DNA of 64,000 bases from Clostridium saccharoperbutylacetonicum N1-4(HMT) (GTDB taxonomy: Bacteria > Bacillota > Clostridia > Clostridiales > Clostridiaceae), in assembly GCF_000340885.1 (NCBI RefSeq), contig NC_020292.1, forward strand, positions 62,001 through 126,000, given 5' to 3'. The notes beneath the pieces are model-generated. The model worked only from the letters and a program-made list of their open reading frames with translations. It searched no databases and was not told where the DNA came from. A program made the translations under genes and the position numbers. This document shows, one piece after another, positions 19,231 to 28,712 of this stretch. The stretch's first letter is position 1, and every line of letters starts with the position of its first letter.

Positions 19231-20217
19231 ATGAATATTTATTTTGTAGGAGGATCTATAACAGAGGGAGCAGGTGCTAGTAAGTATGAGAATAGCTATG
19301 CAGCCTTGGTTAGTAAGTATTTAAAGGATGAATATAAGGAAAATTTAAATATAATAAATTTAGGCGCAGGCGGTACTGGGTCTAACTTTGGAGTATTTAG
19401 AATTAGTCAGTATTTCAAGGAAAAGAGGCCAGATGTTGTTTTCTTAGAATTTGCAGTTAATGATAGAATTTTTCCCTTGGAAGATATAAATATCTATTAT
19501 GAAAATTTAATTATAGAAATATTCAAATGGAATAAAGAAGTTAAGATAGTTTCATTAGAAATGCCAACTGGAATGAGTGATTCGTGTTCTACAGCACATA
19601 AGAAAATAGCTTATCATTATAATATACCAGTTATAGATGTTCAAGATAGTGTTTGGAAAGAAATAGGTAGTGATAAATATACATGGAATGATATATCTAT
19701 AGATAACCTCCATCCTAATGATATGGGGCATAAAACCTATTGTCAAATTATAATTGAAGTATTAAAGAATTTAAATTTTGGAGAGATAGAATGTTGGGGG
19801 GATAAGAAGCCAACTACTAACTATATATTAAGGAATCCGGGAATAAAATCTTATGAAGAATGTACTTTTTATGGTAATTGGATTGAAAAAGAAGTAAATT
19901 TGAATAATAAATTTAGTGTTGGTGCTATGACAGAGAATATAGGGGATTGTATTGAAATTAATTTTAAAGGAAGATATTTAAGTGTAATGGCTTTGCTATC
20001 AAAAGCATCAGGGATTTTGGAGTGTATATTGGATGATAAATTTACTTTTAAATTAGATTTGTACATGAATAACGAAGAATATTTTTCTACATTAATTAAT
20101 TTAAAAGATATTGAAGATGGGAATCATAATCTTTTAATGAAACTTAGTGAGAACAGAAATCCTGAGAGCAGTGGAAATAAAATTATAATTGGTGGATTTT
20201 TAGTTGAAGAAGGCTAG
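19231..20217 (+). CDS. SGNH/GDSL-type esterase with C-terminal domain
   Basis: A 328-residue product with an AAAGGAG site. All SGNH blocks are visible: GGSITEGAG with Ser9 (block I), LGAGGTGSN (II), EFAVND with Asn77 (III) and DNLHPNDMGH with Asp158/His161 (V). The first 185 residues form the hydrolase. The remaining 140 residues are beta-rich and may bind carbohydrate. Family members remove acetyl or other acyl groups from sugars and lipids. Its position inside a host-adhesion array suggests action on acylated surface glycans during adsorption, or modification of the host surface. There is no signal peptide, which fits a virion component. Confidence 0.75.
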   Translation: MNIYFVGGSITEGAGASKYENSYAALVSKYLKDEYKENLNIINLGAGGTGSNFGVFRISQYFKEKRPDVVFLEFAVNDRIFPLEDINIYYENLIIEIFKWNKEVKIVSLEMPTGMSDSCSTAHKKIAYHYNIPVIDVQDSVWKEIGSDKYTWNDISIDNLHPNDMGHKTYCQIIIEVLKNLNFGEIECWGDKKPTTNYILRNPGIKSYEECTFYGNWIEKEVNLNNKFSVGAMTENIGDCIEINFKGRYLSVMALLSKASGILECILDDKFTFKLDLYMNNEEYFSTLINLKDIEDGNHNLLMKLSENRNPESSGNKIIIGGFLVEEG

Positions 20218-20231
20218 TTTAAACTAAGCAT

Positions 20232-21423
20232 AATTATACAGGAGCAGTACAGACTTTGATTCCACCAGTAGGTACATAAAAAATAAAAATAGAATGGTGC
20301 AGATAATCCTGGAGATGCTGGAGGAGGAGGTGCTTCTGATGTTCGTACTATAGGCGGTAATTGGAATGACATATCGTCATTAAGCTCGAGAATTATAGTT
20401 GGGGCTGGCGGTGGTGGGTCAGATGATGGATTGCAAGGCGCTTGTGGAGGTAACGGAGGTGGACTTAGTGGAAATGCTGGTACGGGATGTGGATGTGGTG
20501 GTGGTGCATCTCAAATATCAAGTGCTGGCCCCAATTATGGTGGATTTGGTTACGGTGGTAATGGAAATAACTACGATTCTGGCGGAGGTGGTAGTGGTTA
20601 CTATGGCGGTGGAGGTTCATCATACTATGGAAAATTGCTAGAACCTCAAACAACAGTTGGCATAAATTCTGGTAATGGAAAAGTAGTAATAACATATGAA
20701 GAAATAAGTTATATATCGTTTTTAAAGAAGAATGAGGAATATTACATGCCAATTGCTAAATATTTCAATCCCAGCACAAATACATTTTTGCCAGTAACAT
20801 TAGTTGATGTTATGAATCAGATAAATGAAGATCCTAGTCTAATAGAATACAATCACTTAAATAATACATTTTCTATAGATACTAAAATATACACACCATT
20901 CAAACTTATAGATTTAATGCAGTATCAATTGTGTTTAATGCCTTTAAATGATGCACTTCTAAGCAAGATATCCTTATCATATATTCCATCAGAAACTGCA
21001 CTATCAAAAACAAACATAAAAATAAAATATGAGCCAAATTTATATAAACTTAGTCCTAACGATTATATTTCTTATTTAGACATAGGTACTTTGGATAAAA
21101 CTAAGTTGGACTACTATATTGAGAATGATAGTGATAAAAGCGTAATATATAAAAATTGTAGTGTATTACATGATGATATTGCAATTAATAATTTTTACTT
21201 AAATATTAAATTTAATTCATATGATGGATTATTTAATTCAATAACATTATATGGTAAAAATAATGATAAATATATTAAACTAAAAAGCACTAATGTTGAT
21301 GTATATAGTAAATTTAATTTTGAAATGCTCATAAGTTTCAAAGAAAACTATGAGGAAGTAATTGTAAATATGATTGAAAAACAATCATTGGATTATACAA
21401 TTGATACATTAGATAAATTTTAG
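20232..21423 (+). pseudogene. decayed glycine-rich adhesin
   Basis: The 5' end encodes NYTGAVQTLIPPVGT then a stop; its DNA is close to the start of the 15950 gene. After further stops and a deletion the frame resumes with GGGGASDVRTIGG, RIIVGAGGGG and a normal glycine-rich half. It continues uninterrupted to 21423, ending SLDYTIDTLDKF (family B). No ATG with a good ribosome-binding site opens the intact part; a TTG at 20431 is the first long-frame start. I read this as a copy that lost its N-terminal strand, possibly when the SGNH gene arrived. Confidence 0.65.
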
Positions 21424-21469
21424 AGGAAATTTTTAAAAATACTTAAAACAATTGCATCTATGATCCCAA

Positions 21470-21680
21470 TAAACAAAAATAGATTATTTTTTTGATTATG
21501 ATGAAACCAAATCATATAAGAATTGCAGTATATTAAATACAGATAAAACAAGTGAAAATTAATAAATTATTATTCAATCAGTTCAGATGCTGTTGAAAAT
21601 TAGAGCATTGATTCTACTAAAAAAATATCAAGTGAGCTAAATTTGTATCTTCATACTTATTTGAAAAGTAAAGGAGTGGT
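21470..21680 (+). pseudogene. fused remnants of an adhesin and a tail-fibre gene
   Basis: Bases 21480-21545 encode IDYFFDYDETKSYKNCSILN, a piece of the adhesin C-terminal domain, here with seven T in the tract. Bases 21550-21680 then match three separated parts of the 9306 fibre gene: the TTATTATTCAATCAG region near 10605, the GAGCATTGA segment near 10930, and the TTGAAAAGTAAAGGAGTG end near 11098. This is the deleted ghost of a second fibre gene in front of the second coiled-coil copy. Confidence 0.6.
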
Positions 21681-21686
21681 TCTTTA

Positions 21687-22364
21687 ATGAAAAAATATTT
21701 GGATAATAGTGGATTAACTTATTATTCTACTAAATTATATGATTATCTTAAAAACAAACTTACTGCATTAAATTCTAAGATCTCTAATTTAGAGGTAAAA
21801 GTCGATTTCGACAATAAAGAATTAAGTACTAAAATAGAAAATAATAATCAAATTATAAGTCAGAATACTTCAGATATAAAAACTGCAAATAGCATTATCA
21901 GTAATTTATCAGCTAAGGTTGATAATAATTATGATGAGCTTAAGACCGATTTTAATTCTGCAGATATGAGACCAACAGGGGATTCTATTTATATAAATAA
22001 TGTGGAGCAATTTGTTTTTAAAGATGTTGTGGCTGGTCAAGCTGTGACTATTCCACTTAAAGGTGATGGAAGTGACTTTTTGATTCAATGTTATGTACAA
22101 ACGGAGCAAGGGACTCCTATTGAGCATAAAGTTATAAATATAAATACAACAACAAAGGATTTATTAGAATATGATCCTAGATATGTAGAAATAACTGATG
22201 ATGGTGCTGTACCAAAAACCTCCGTTTCTTTAACACTTCAAAAAGAAAATACAGTAAATGGATATAATGTATATGTAACTGATTATCTTCCAGTAGAATT
22301 AGTAGATAATATTACAACATTAAAGGATTATGATTTGTATTGGATGACACTCCTTAATGAATAA
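21687..22364 (+). CDS. coiled-coil tail protein, copy 3 of 3
   Basis: A 225-residue paralog of 4695 and 11123 with AAAGGAGTG upstream, the same spacing seen before the 11123 gene. It has the head KKYLDNSGLTYYSTKLYDYL, a coiled coil to about residue 90 and a beta-rich C-terminal domain with GDGSDFLIQCYVQTEQGTP. It ends with seven extra residues (MTLLNE) relative to copy 2 and overlaps the next ATG by eight bases. The exact palindrome GTCGATTTCGAC at 21801 is within the codons for VDFD. Confidence 0.65.
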   Translation: MKKYLDNSGLTYYSTKLYDYLKNKLTALNSKISNLEVKVDFDNKELSTKIENNNQIISQNTSDIKTANSIISNLSAKVDNNYDELKTDFNSADMRPTGDSIYINNVEQFVFKDVVAGQAVTIPLKGDGSDFLIQCYVQTEQGTPIEHKVININTTTKDLLEYDPRYVEITDDGAVPKTSVSLTLQKENTVNGYNVYVTDYLPVELVDNITTLKDYDLYWMTLLNE

Positions 22365-23679
22365 AAAATTTTATGTTAGCTTAAGTGGAAGTGATACTAC
22401 TGGAGATGGAAGCAAAGCTAACCCTTTTGCAACGATATCTTTTGCACTAACAATGATTACAGCATCAATGGGTGAAATTGATATATATTTAAGTAGAGGT
22501 GTACATAAAATGTATGCTGCTGTTGATATGAGTTTGACTACCAATGTAATAAATTATTATGGAAATGGATTTTCTACAGTTATAGAATTTCAATATTGCT
22601 ATTGTAATGCTGGTTTTAAAAATGAAATGACTATAAACAAATGTGTAGTTAGGCCGTGTAATAATTATAATGGAGATGTAAGAGCAGTAATATATACAAG
22701 TGATACAAAGGCAGTTGTATTTAATAATGTATTTTTTACAAAATCCCCTAGCGGGGTATTTCCAACAGAAGTACTGTTTTATTTTCATAACAACACAGCT
22801 ATGTTTGTATGCAATAAGTCATTTAATTCCTGCTCATTTTTTTTTGATCGCGGTTATCCCATAGTTTTAGGAGCATGTACTTTAAATAAATGCACTACTA
22901 ATTACCTTGGAATTTCATCTGTTCCAAATAATATAGAAACAAATTCTTTATATAATCAAACATATGGCTTTGAATTTTTACTTATTACTGGAGATAATAG
23001 CTTATATGGAGTTTATTCTGGAAGTAATCCTTGGAATGGTACTAAAATGTTCGTACTATCTGATGATGGTATATGCTACTCATGTTATAATGGAACATTA
23101 ATAAAAACAGAAATGAAATATGAAAATGGATTCAATATAGAAGACTTTGAATTTATAAATGATCTGCATAGTCTTTCTCCATTTAAAATTGTATTTCTTA
23201 CTTTAAGAGAATATTCGTCAGCTAATATTCCAATAAGCAGCAATGCTTTTCTATTATTAAATGTTTTAGGCTATACGTATGAAAATATAAAAACAGCAGG
23301 GAAACACAAGATGTTATTTTCTAATGATTTAAAAACATGGTTCAATTACTATGATAATAAGAATTACAATAAAGTATATATTGATAATATAGATAATTAT
23401 TTTATTAGAGACTATGTTATTAATAATTGCAAATATATAGATGAAATTGATACAGCATATAAATATATATATATTCACATAGAGGATAATGAAATATTTA
23501 ATGGATTTACAGAGCAAATTATTCCTCAATATAAGAAAGTAGATATTCCAGTAAATATTCAATGTGGTTCTGAAAGCAAAGCTACTATTGTAGTTCCTGA
23601 GCATGTTACTAATTTAGTTGTTAAAAAACTTACTTGTGGAAAAGAAAATATTATTAAAGATACCATGGGGGGATTTTAA
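22357..23679 (+). CDS. beta-helix (DUF1565-like) fused to adhesin-associated domain
   Basis: The first 35 residues (FYVSLSGSDTTGDGSKANPF then ATISFAL) are the signature start of DUF1565/parallel beta-helix proteins of tail-spike and pectate-lyase type. Residues to about 225 continue as short beta coils. From about 235 to 440 the sequence matches the whole 11798 protein (LLITGDNSLYG, HKMLFSNDLKTWFNYYD), ending in GGF. It is therefore a fusion of a spike-like module to the third copy of the connector domain. Its last codons (GGGGGGATTTTAATG) also form the next gene's ribosome-binding site and start. Confidence 0.65.
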   Translation: MNKKFYVSLSGSDTTGDGSKANPFATISFALTMITASMGEIDIYLSRGVHKMYAAVDMSLTTNVINYYGNGFSTVIEFQYCYCNAGFKNEMTINKCVVRPCNNYNGDVRAVIYTSDTKAVVFNNVFFTKSPSGVFPTEVLFYFHNNTAMFVCNKSFNSCSFFFDRGYPIVLGACTLNKCTTNYLGISSVPNNIETNSLYNQTYGFEFLLITGDNSLYGVYSGSNPWNGTKMFVLSDDGICYSCYNGTLIKTEMKYENGFNIEDFEFINDLHSLSPFKIVFLTLREYSSANIPISSNAFLLLNVLGYTYENIKTAGKHKMLFSNDLKTWFNYYDNKNYNKVYIDNIDNYFIRDYVINNCKYIDEIDTAYKYIYIHIEDNEIFNGFTEQIIPQYKKVDIPVNIQCGSESKATIVVPEHVTNLVVKKLTCGKENIIKDTMGGF

Positions 23680-25163
23680 TGGCTTTAAAAACATTAATAT
23701 TTAATTATACTGGTGGAGTACAATCTTTTACAGCTCCGTTAAATGGAAGGTATTCACTTGAAGCATATGGTGCAAGTGGAGGTAATTCGGCTAGATCTAC
23801 AAGTCAGCGAGGTGGAAAAGGTGGATATGCTTCTGGAGATATAAAATTGTTAGCTGGACAAACTATATATATATATGTAGGTGGTCAAGGTGGAGATACT
23901 AATGCAGCTGATTCAACTTCTGATGCTGGAGGATATAATGGAGGAGGAAGCTTACTTAGTGGTCAATCATTATATGGAGCGCCAGGTGGAGGTGCAACAG
24001 ATTTTAGAACCAGCTCTGGAGCTTGGGATACCTTAACTGGATTGCAAAGTAGAGTATTAGTGGCTGGAGGTGGTGGTGGAGCAAATTCTAGGGATGATGG
24101 ATATGGTTATGGTTCTGGTGGAGACGGGGGAGGATTAGTTGGTACAGACGGAACAACTGCGGGACAAAACTCTGGTGGTATGTCTTATGGATATGGTTAT
24201 GGTACTGGAGGAACTCAAACAAGTGCCGGAAGTTACAGATGGTATCAAAACGGAATACTCAAAAGTGATAGTATAAATGGAGGATTTGGAGTAGGTGGTG
24301 CTAACACTCAAAGTGGTGGTGGCGGTGGCTGGTACGGAGGTGCTGGTAGTGGTCATGGAGGTGCTGGTGGTGGCTCATCATATTATGGTTCATTATTAAA
24401 TCCCACCGCTATAGCTGGAGTTAACAATGGTAATGGAAAAGCAATTATAACATATGAGGACTATGAAATGTTTTATCTATTAAAAAAAGATGGGGCATAT
24501 TATATTCCACAAAAAGCTTTTTTTGATATACACAATAAAAAATTTAATAGTGTAACTATAGAATATATATTAAATAACTATACAATTACAAAGCCTGATG
24601 ATCTGAATAAACCATTTGTAATGAATGGAAAAACGTTATATCCATCAGATATACTTGATTTCTCTAAATGTCAGATCTGTGCATTTACACAAGCCAGTTT
24701 AGATGACAGAGAATTAAAAATGATATATGAACCATCTAATATATCATTAGCTAAAACAACTATAAAAGTAAAAGACAAATTTACTTCATTAACTAGTAAT
24801 TTGGATCATACATTTATTGATATAACCTCTCCAGATAAAAATAAATTAGATTATTTTATTGATTATAATAGAGACGATCAAGATAATTTACGGAAAAGCT
24901 GTGGTATATTAAATAAAGAGATACTAAAATATGACTTCTTTTTAAATTTCAAATTTGATGCAACTGATGCTAAATTGCAAACAATAAAGCTATTTGGAAG
25001 AAATGATAAGTATACGAAGATAAAAGATTATAGTATTGATGTATATGATGATTTTATTGATAAAGCATATATAGTATTTCATAAAGACTATGATGCAGTA
25101 TTTGTAAATAAATTATCAAGTGAAAGCGCTGCTTATACAATCAACACATTGGATAAATTTTAA
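23679..25163 (+). CDS. glycine-rich adhesin / receptor-binding candidate 7
   Basis: A 494-residue product that starts inside the previous stop (TAATG). The head is TLIFNYTGGVQSFTAP / YSLEAYGASGG. The glycine-rich half runs to about residue 255 with ATDFRTSSG, RVLVAGGGGG and GGGSSYYGSLLN blocks. The C-terminal half (LKKDGAYYIPQKAFFD, KPFVMNGKTLYPSDILD, AYTINTLDKF) is a diverged family B. It closes the glycine-rich array and is the last member before the fibre paralogs. Confidence 0.65.
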   Translation: MALKTLIFNYTGGVQSFTAPLNGRYSLEAYGASGGNSARSTSQRGGKGGYASGDIKLLAGQTIYIYVGGQGGDTNAADSTSDAGGYNGGGSLLSGQSLYGAPGGGATDFRTSSGAWDTLTGLQSRVLVAGGGGGANSRDDGYGYGSGGDGGGLVGTDGTTAGQNSGGMSYGYGYGTGGTQTSAGSYRWYQNGILKSDSINGGFGVGGANTQSGGGGGWYGGAGSGHGGAGGGSSYYGSLLNPTAIAGVNNGNGKAIITYEDYEMFYLLKKDGAYYIPQKAFFDIHNKKFNSVTIEYILNNYTITKPDDLNKPFVMNGKTLYPSDILDFSKCQICAFTQASLDDRELKMIYEPSNISLAKTTIKVKDKFTSLTSNLDHTFIDITSPDKNKLDYFIDYNRDDQDNLRKSCGILNKEILKYDFFLNFKFDATDAKLQTIKLFGRNDKYTKIKDYSIDVYDDFIDKAYIVFHKDYDAVFVNKLSSESAAYTINTLDKF

Positions 25164-25175
25164 GGATGTGAAGAA

Positions 25176-27032
25176 ATGCAAAATAAATATATAATTTTGA
25201 AAAGTCCTGTTAAGATTGGCGATTATGAAAGAGTGGCAAGCTATTCGGGAAGTCTTACTAAAGGCGAAGAGCAGCTTTTAGTCACAAGGGATTTAAAGTT
25301 TTTTTTAACAGATGGTAAAGGTGGATATTTAGAATTTAAATCAATAAATTCAGGTATAACTTTTGATGAAGTAAATCAAAAACTTAAAGAACTAGATAAT
25401 AATATATCTGATAAAATAAGCGATTTAGATAGCAAAAATTCTAAGGATATTAAAACCCTTAATGATGCAGTTGATGCATTGTCTCTTAAATTTTCAGGTT
25501 ATGTGACAACAGAGGATTTTGACAATTTAAAGACCAAAGTAGAGTCGAATACGACTTTGGCTACTCATGATAATCGAGAGGTACTTGATAAATTTAGTGT
25601 TGATAAAGATGATAATCCTTTATTTAATGGTAAAAAGATTGTAGCTGATTTTGATACTTCTGGTATAGAAGCTGAAATTACCGATTTAAAAAATAGAAGT
25701 GTTATTGGGAGTTCATTAGATTATGGTCTATTTACAAGAGATTCTGATTTTGTTGTTAATGCAAATGGAGCAATGATTCCAATGAACTTAGCTAATGGCT
25801 CTAATATGACATTAAATTCAAACGGAAGAATACTTCTTAAAGCCGGGAAAAAATACAAAATAGAATTTGGAGCAAGAACAATAAATCTTACAAGTGGTTT
25901 GGATTTTGGACTTTATGATTATACTAACTCAAAGGGATTAACGATCGTTTCTGATAGTCATTCTACTATATCTGTTAATGCAAGTCATCCTGGGAAAAGC
26001 TATTATGTTCCAACAAATGATTGTGAAATAGGGATGTATATAACTTGGTATAGTTCTACAAATCCTGTGACTCTTCCAAGTTATGAATGTTATATCGAAG
26101 TCCAGGAAATAAATCGACAAGTAATAATAGATCCTGCAGAGGATGCTAAAAAGATACAATTTGAATATGGTTATTTTAAAGCAAACCAATCATCAAATTT
26201 AGCACCTGAAAATCATTTAGAACTGGATATGATAAAAGGAAACATGAGTGCTTCTACTGGTTCAAATCAGGAAAAGGGATTAATAACATTACATGCCAAT
26301 AAAAAATATAAGTTTGATTTTTCTTATTCTAATGCTGGAAATTCAACTAATGGTATTATAGATTTCAATGTATGTGATTCTAATGGAAATGTATTAGAAG
26401 ATTTACCATATGCGTATCCTACAACGTACACTGGTGATTCACAATCATCACCAGTCTCAACATTTATTTTAGAGCCTACAATTGATACTGTAATAAATTT
26501 TAAAATAGCTGCAAACGCTTCACATTGGGTAGGTGCTTACCTTGTTATAGAAGAAATAGCTCAACCTTATTACTTTAATTATTATAAAGATAGCATAAGT
26601 TCTACAACTTTGTTTGAAGGTAGTGCAAATGAAGTAGGAGATTATATATTGTTAGATGATATAACTAAATATGATCATTTGATAGTTTATTCTAAAAATA
26701 CTTTAACACCTAATCATGGAACAGCTTCAAATATAATAAAAGTATCTGATATAGATTATACTGCTAGTAATCAATTTTGTAATTCAGCTTATGCACCTGG
26801 AAATGGTTCAGGATATGGACTATTCTACTATTTTAAAAATAATAAAACTATGAATTTGACGTCTATATTCTTAAATGGTTGGACAGGTGTAAAAATATAC
26901 AAAATAGAAGGGATTGGCTATACTTATGAAAATCCTTATCAAGATGTTATTACAACGGTTGATGAATTTATAGTTCAAGATTCAATTGTAGACGCAGATA
27001 TAAATTCAGTTTGGAGTGAGGTGGGAATCTAA
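25176..27032 (+). CDS. tail-fibre paralog 1, coiled-coil head
   Basis: A 618-residue product with an AAGGATGTGAAG site. The first 50 residues (GSLTKGEEQLLVTRDLKFFL, TDGKGG) resemble the head of Firmicute phage fibre proteins. A coiled coil follows to about residue 140. Two lectin-like beta domains then begin near RSVIGSSLDYGL and PAEDAKKIQFEYG. The last 150 residues (PYYFNYYKDSI ... ENPYQDVITTVDEF ... WSEVGI) recur in the next two genes. Its final codons GAGGTGGGAATCTAATG double as the next gene's ribosome-binding site and start. The exact palindrome GTCGAATACGAC is at 25544. Confidence 0.65.
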   Translation: MQNKYIILKSPVKIGDYERVASYSGSLTKGEEQLLVTRDLKFFLTDGKGGYLEFKSINSGITFDEVNQKLKELDNNISDKISDLDSKNSKDIKTLNDAVDALSLKFSGYVTTEDFDNLKTKVESNTTLATHDNREVLDKFSVDKDDNPLFNGKKIVADFDTSGIEAEITDLKNRSVIGSSLDYGLFTRDSDFVVNANGAMIPMNLANGSNMTLNSNGRILLKAGKKYKIEFGARTINLTSGLDFGLYDYTNSKGLTIVSDSHSTISVNASHPGKSYYVPTNDCEIGMYITWYSSTNPVTLPSYECYIEVQEINRQVIIDPAEDAKKIQFEYGYFKANQSSNLAPENHLELDMIKGNMSASTGSNQEKGLITLHANKKYKFDFSYSNAGNSTNGIIDFNVCDSNGNVLEDLPYAYPTTYTGDSQSSPVSTFILEPTIDTVINFKIAANASHWVGAYLVIEEIAQPYYFNYYKDSISSTTLFEGSANEVGDYILLDDITKYDHLIVYSKNTLTPNHGTASNIIKVSDIDYTASNQFCNSAYAPGNGSGYGLFYYFKNNKTMNLTSIFLNGWTGVKIYKIEGIGYTYENPYQDVITTVDEFIVQDSIVDADINSVWSEVGI

Positions 27033-27189
27033 TGGCAAAAATTAATTTTGAAGATGCTGTTACTAAAATAATAAAAAGATATCTAGTCAGTTTTGGTAAA
27101 TCATTAGCTTCTAAATTTTACACAAAAAAGCAAGTAGATACTATGATATTACCTATCCCAGCAATTCAAACAGATATAGATAATTTAAA
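27012..27189 (+). repeat. 178-bp perfect direct repeat, copy 1
   Basis: Bases 27012-27189 are identical to 28535-28712 (offset 1523). The repeat covers the last codons of one fibre gene, the ribosome-binding site and start, and the first 52 codons of the next. It is long enough to support homologous recombination that would delete or duplicate one fibre gene. Confidence 0.85.
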
Positions 27190-28555
27190 GACAAGAAGTG
27201 TTATAGGAAGTAAATTGAAGACAGGATTATATAAGCCGGCAACAAAAATTACTGGTGGTGTTACTACAGGTATAGTAAAAATGGGTGCAAAAATATCTGG
27301 TGATTTTACGCTTAATGCAGATGGAACTATAACTCTTCCAAAAGGTTCTTATTATAAAGTGAGAGGATCTATAAGATTCGCAACAGTCACAAATACTGGT
27401 TTTGCTTCCTATATGATAAGGAACTTTACGGATTCAGTGAATGTTGGAGTAGCAGCAACTATAAATAGCTATTCATATTGGGAAGGACAACAAGAAGCTA
27501 TTGCATATATAGATGCAGCACAAAAAGACATAAACGTAGGCATATATATTACTGGCGTAAATAGTGCAACAGGTGCTGAAATAACTGACGGATTTACTTT
27601 TCTTGATATACAAGAAGTCAATAGGACAACCATTATAGACCCTTGCGAAGATGGAAAAAATATAAATTTTGAATATGGAGACTTTAGATTATCAGCTGAT
27701 CAAAGAAGCAATCTTGTAGCTGGTGGAATTATAGCTTTTGATACAGTATATAGTGGAAATATGGCTTTACTTAATAATAAAGTATTATTAAAAGCCGGCA
27801 AAACATACGAAATATCAGCAGAAGTGTGTGGTGAATGCAGTAACTCCTTATCCTATGGTATATATAATGAATCAGATAGTAACTGGATTAATCTAGGTTT
27901 TGGGGTTGGGGTTGTATCTGGTGGAGCATATATATCAAACCAAAATTCTAATGCAATATTTAAGGCTACTGAGGACACCTATATATCAATAAAAATAAAT
28001 ACATTAAGTGGCGCTGCAGTTTTATTTAGTGCAACTACACATTTAATCATTAAAGAGATAGCACAACCATATTACTTTAATTATTACAAGGATAGTATAG
28101 CTTCAAATGTATTGTTTAGTGGAAATGCTGCAAGTGTCGGAGATTATACTTTGAGCGATGATATAACTAAGTATAAATATCTATTAATATCATGGCAAAC
28201 AGGCAATAGTGCATCTGGAACTACAGCCATAACTCAAACTAAAACAGATATGATTCCTGTTGATACAATAGCAATAGGTGACACTAATAATAAAAGATTA
28301 TGGTTTGATATGCTTAACGATACAACATTAAAATCAGTTTTGTTATTGTTCTTTAAAAGTTCAAAAATAATGACATATGGTTTTGGGACAGCATCAAGTC
28401 CTTGGACAAATCCTGTTGTAACTAGAATAGAAGGTATAGGTTATACTTATGAAAATCCTTACCAAGATGTTATTACAACAGTTGATGAATTTGTACTTAC
28501 AGATTCAGCTGTAGACACAGACATAAATTCATTATGGAGTGAGGTGGGAATCTAA
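27032..28555 (+). CDS. tail-fibre paralog 2
   Basis: A 507-residue product overlapping the previous stop by one base. The head NFEDAVTKIIKRYLVSFGKS, then SLASKFYTKKQ, is shared with the next gene at perfect DNA identity (see repeat). Two beta domains start at RSVIGSKLKTGLY and DPCEDGKNINFEYG. The C-terminal module (PYYFNYYKDSI, YTYENPYQDVITTVDEF, WSEVGI) matches paralog 1. It is a structural fibre or tip protein. The alternating conserved ends and variable middle look like exchangeable binding domains. Confidence 0.65.
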   Translation: MAKINFEDAVTKIIKRYLVSFGKSLASKFYTKKQVDTMILPIPAIQTDIDNLKTRSVIGSKLKTGLYKPATKITGGVTTGIVKMGAKISGDFTLNADGTITLPKGSYYKVRGSIRFATVTNTGFASYMIRNFTDSVNVGVAATINSYSYWEGQQEAIAYIDAAQKDINVGIYITGVNSATGAEITDGFTFLDIQEVNRTTIIDPCEDGKNINFEYGDFRLSADQRSNLVAGGIIAFDTVYSGNMALLNNKVLLKAGKTYEISAEVCGECSNSLSYGIYNESDSNWINLGFGVGVVSGGAYISNQNSNAIFKATEDTYISIKINTLSGAAVLFSATTHLIIKEIAQPYYFNYYKDSIASNVLFSGNAASVGDYTLSDDITKYKYLLISWQTGNSASGTTAITQTKTDMIPVDTIAIGDTNNKRLWFDMLNDTTLKSVLLLFFKSSKIMTYGFGTASSPWTNPVVTRIEGIGYTYENPYQDVITTVDEFVLTDSAVDTDINSLWSEVGI

Positions 28556-28712
28556 TGGCAAAAATTAATTTTGAAGATGCTGTTACTAAAATAATAAAAA
28601 GATATCTAGTCAGTTTTGGTAAATCATTAGCTTCTAAATTTTACACAAAAAAGCAAGTAGATACTATGATATTACCTATCCCAGCAATTCAAACAGATAT
28701 AGATAATTTAAA
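28535..28712 (+). repeat. 178-bp perfect direct repeat, copy 2
   Basis: Second copy of the 27012-27189 repeat, at the junction of the second and third fibre paralogs. I compared it base by base; the first differences are just outside both ends. Confidence 0.85.

Noticed and set aside
6021..25163. Diversity-generating retroelement
   Set aside because: The variable adhesins invite the idea, but no reverse transcriptase gene and no adenine-specific template/variable repeat pair is seen in the window; recombination explains the pattern better.
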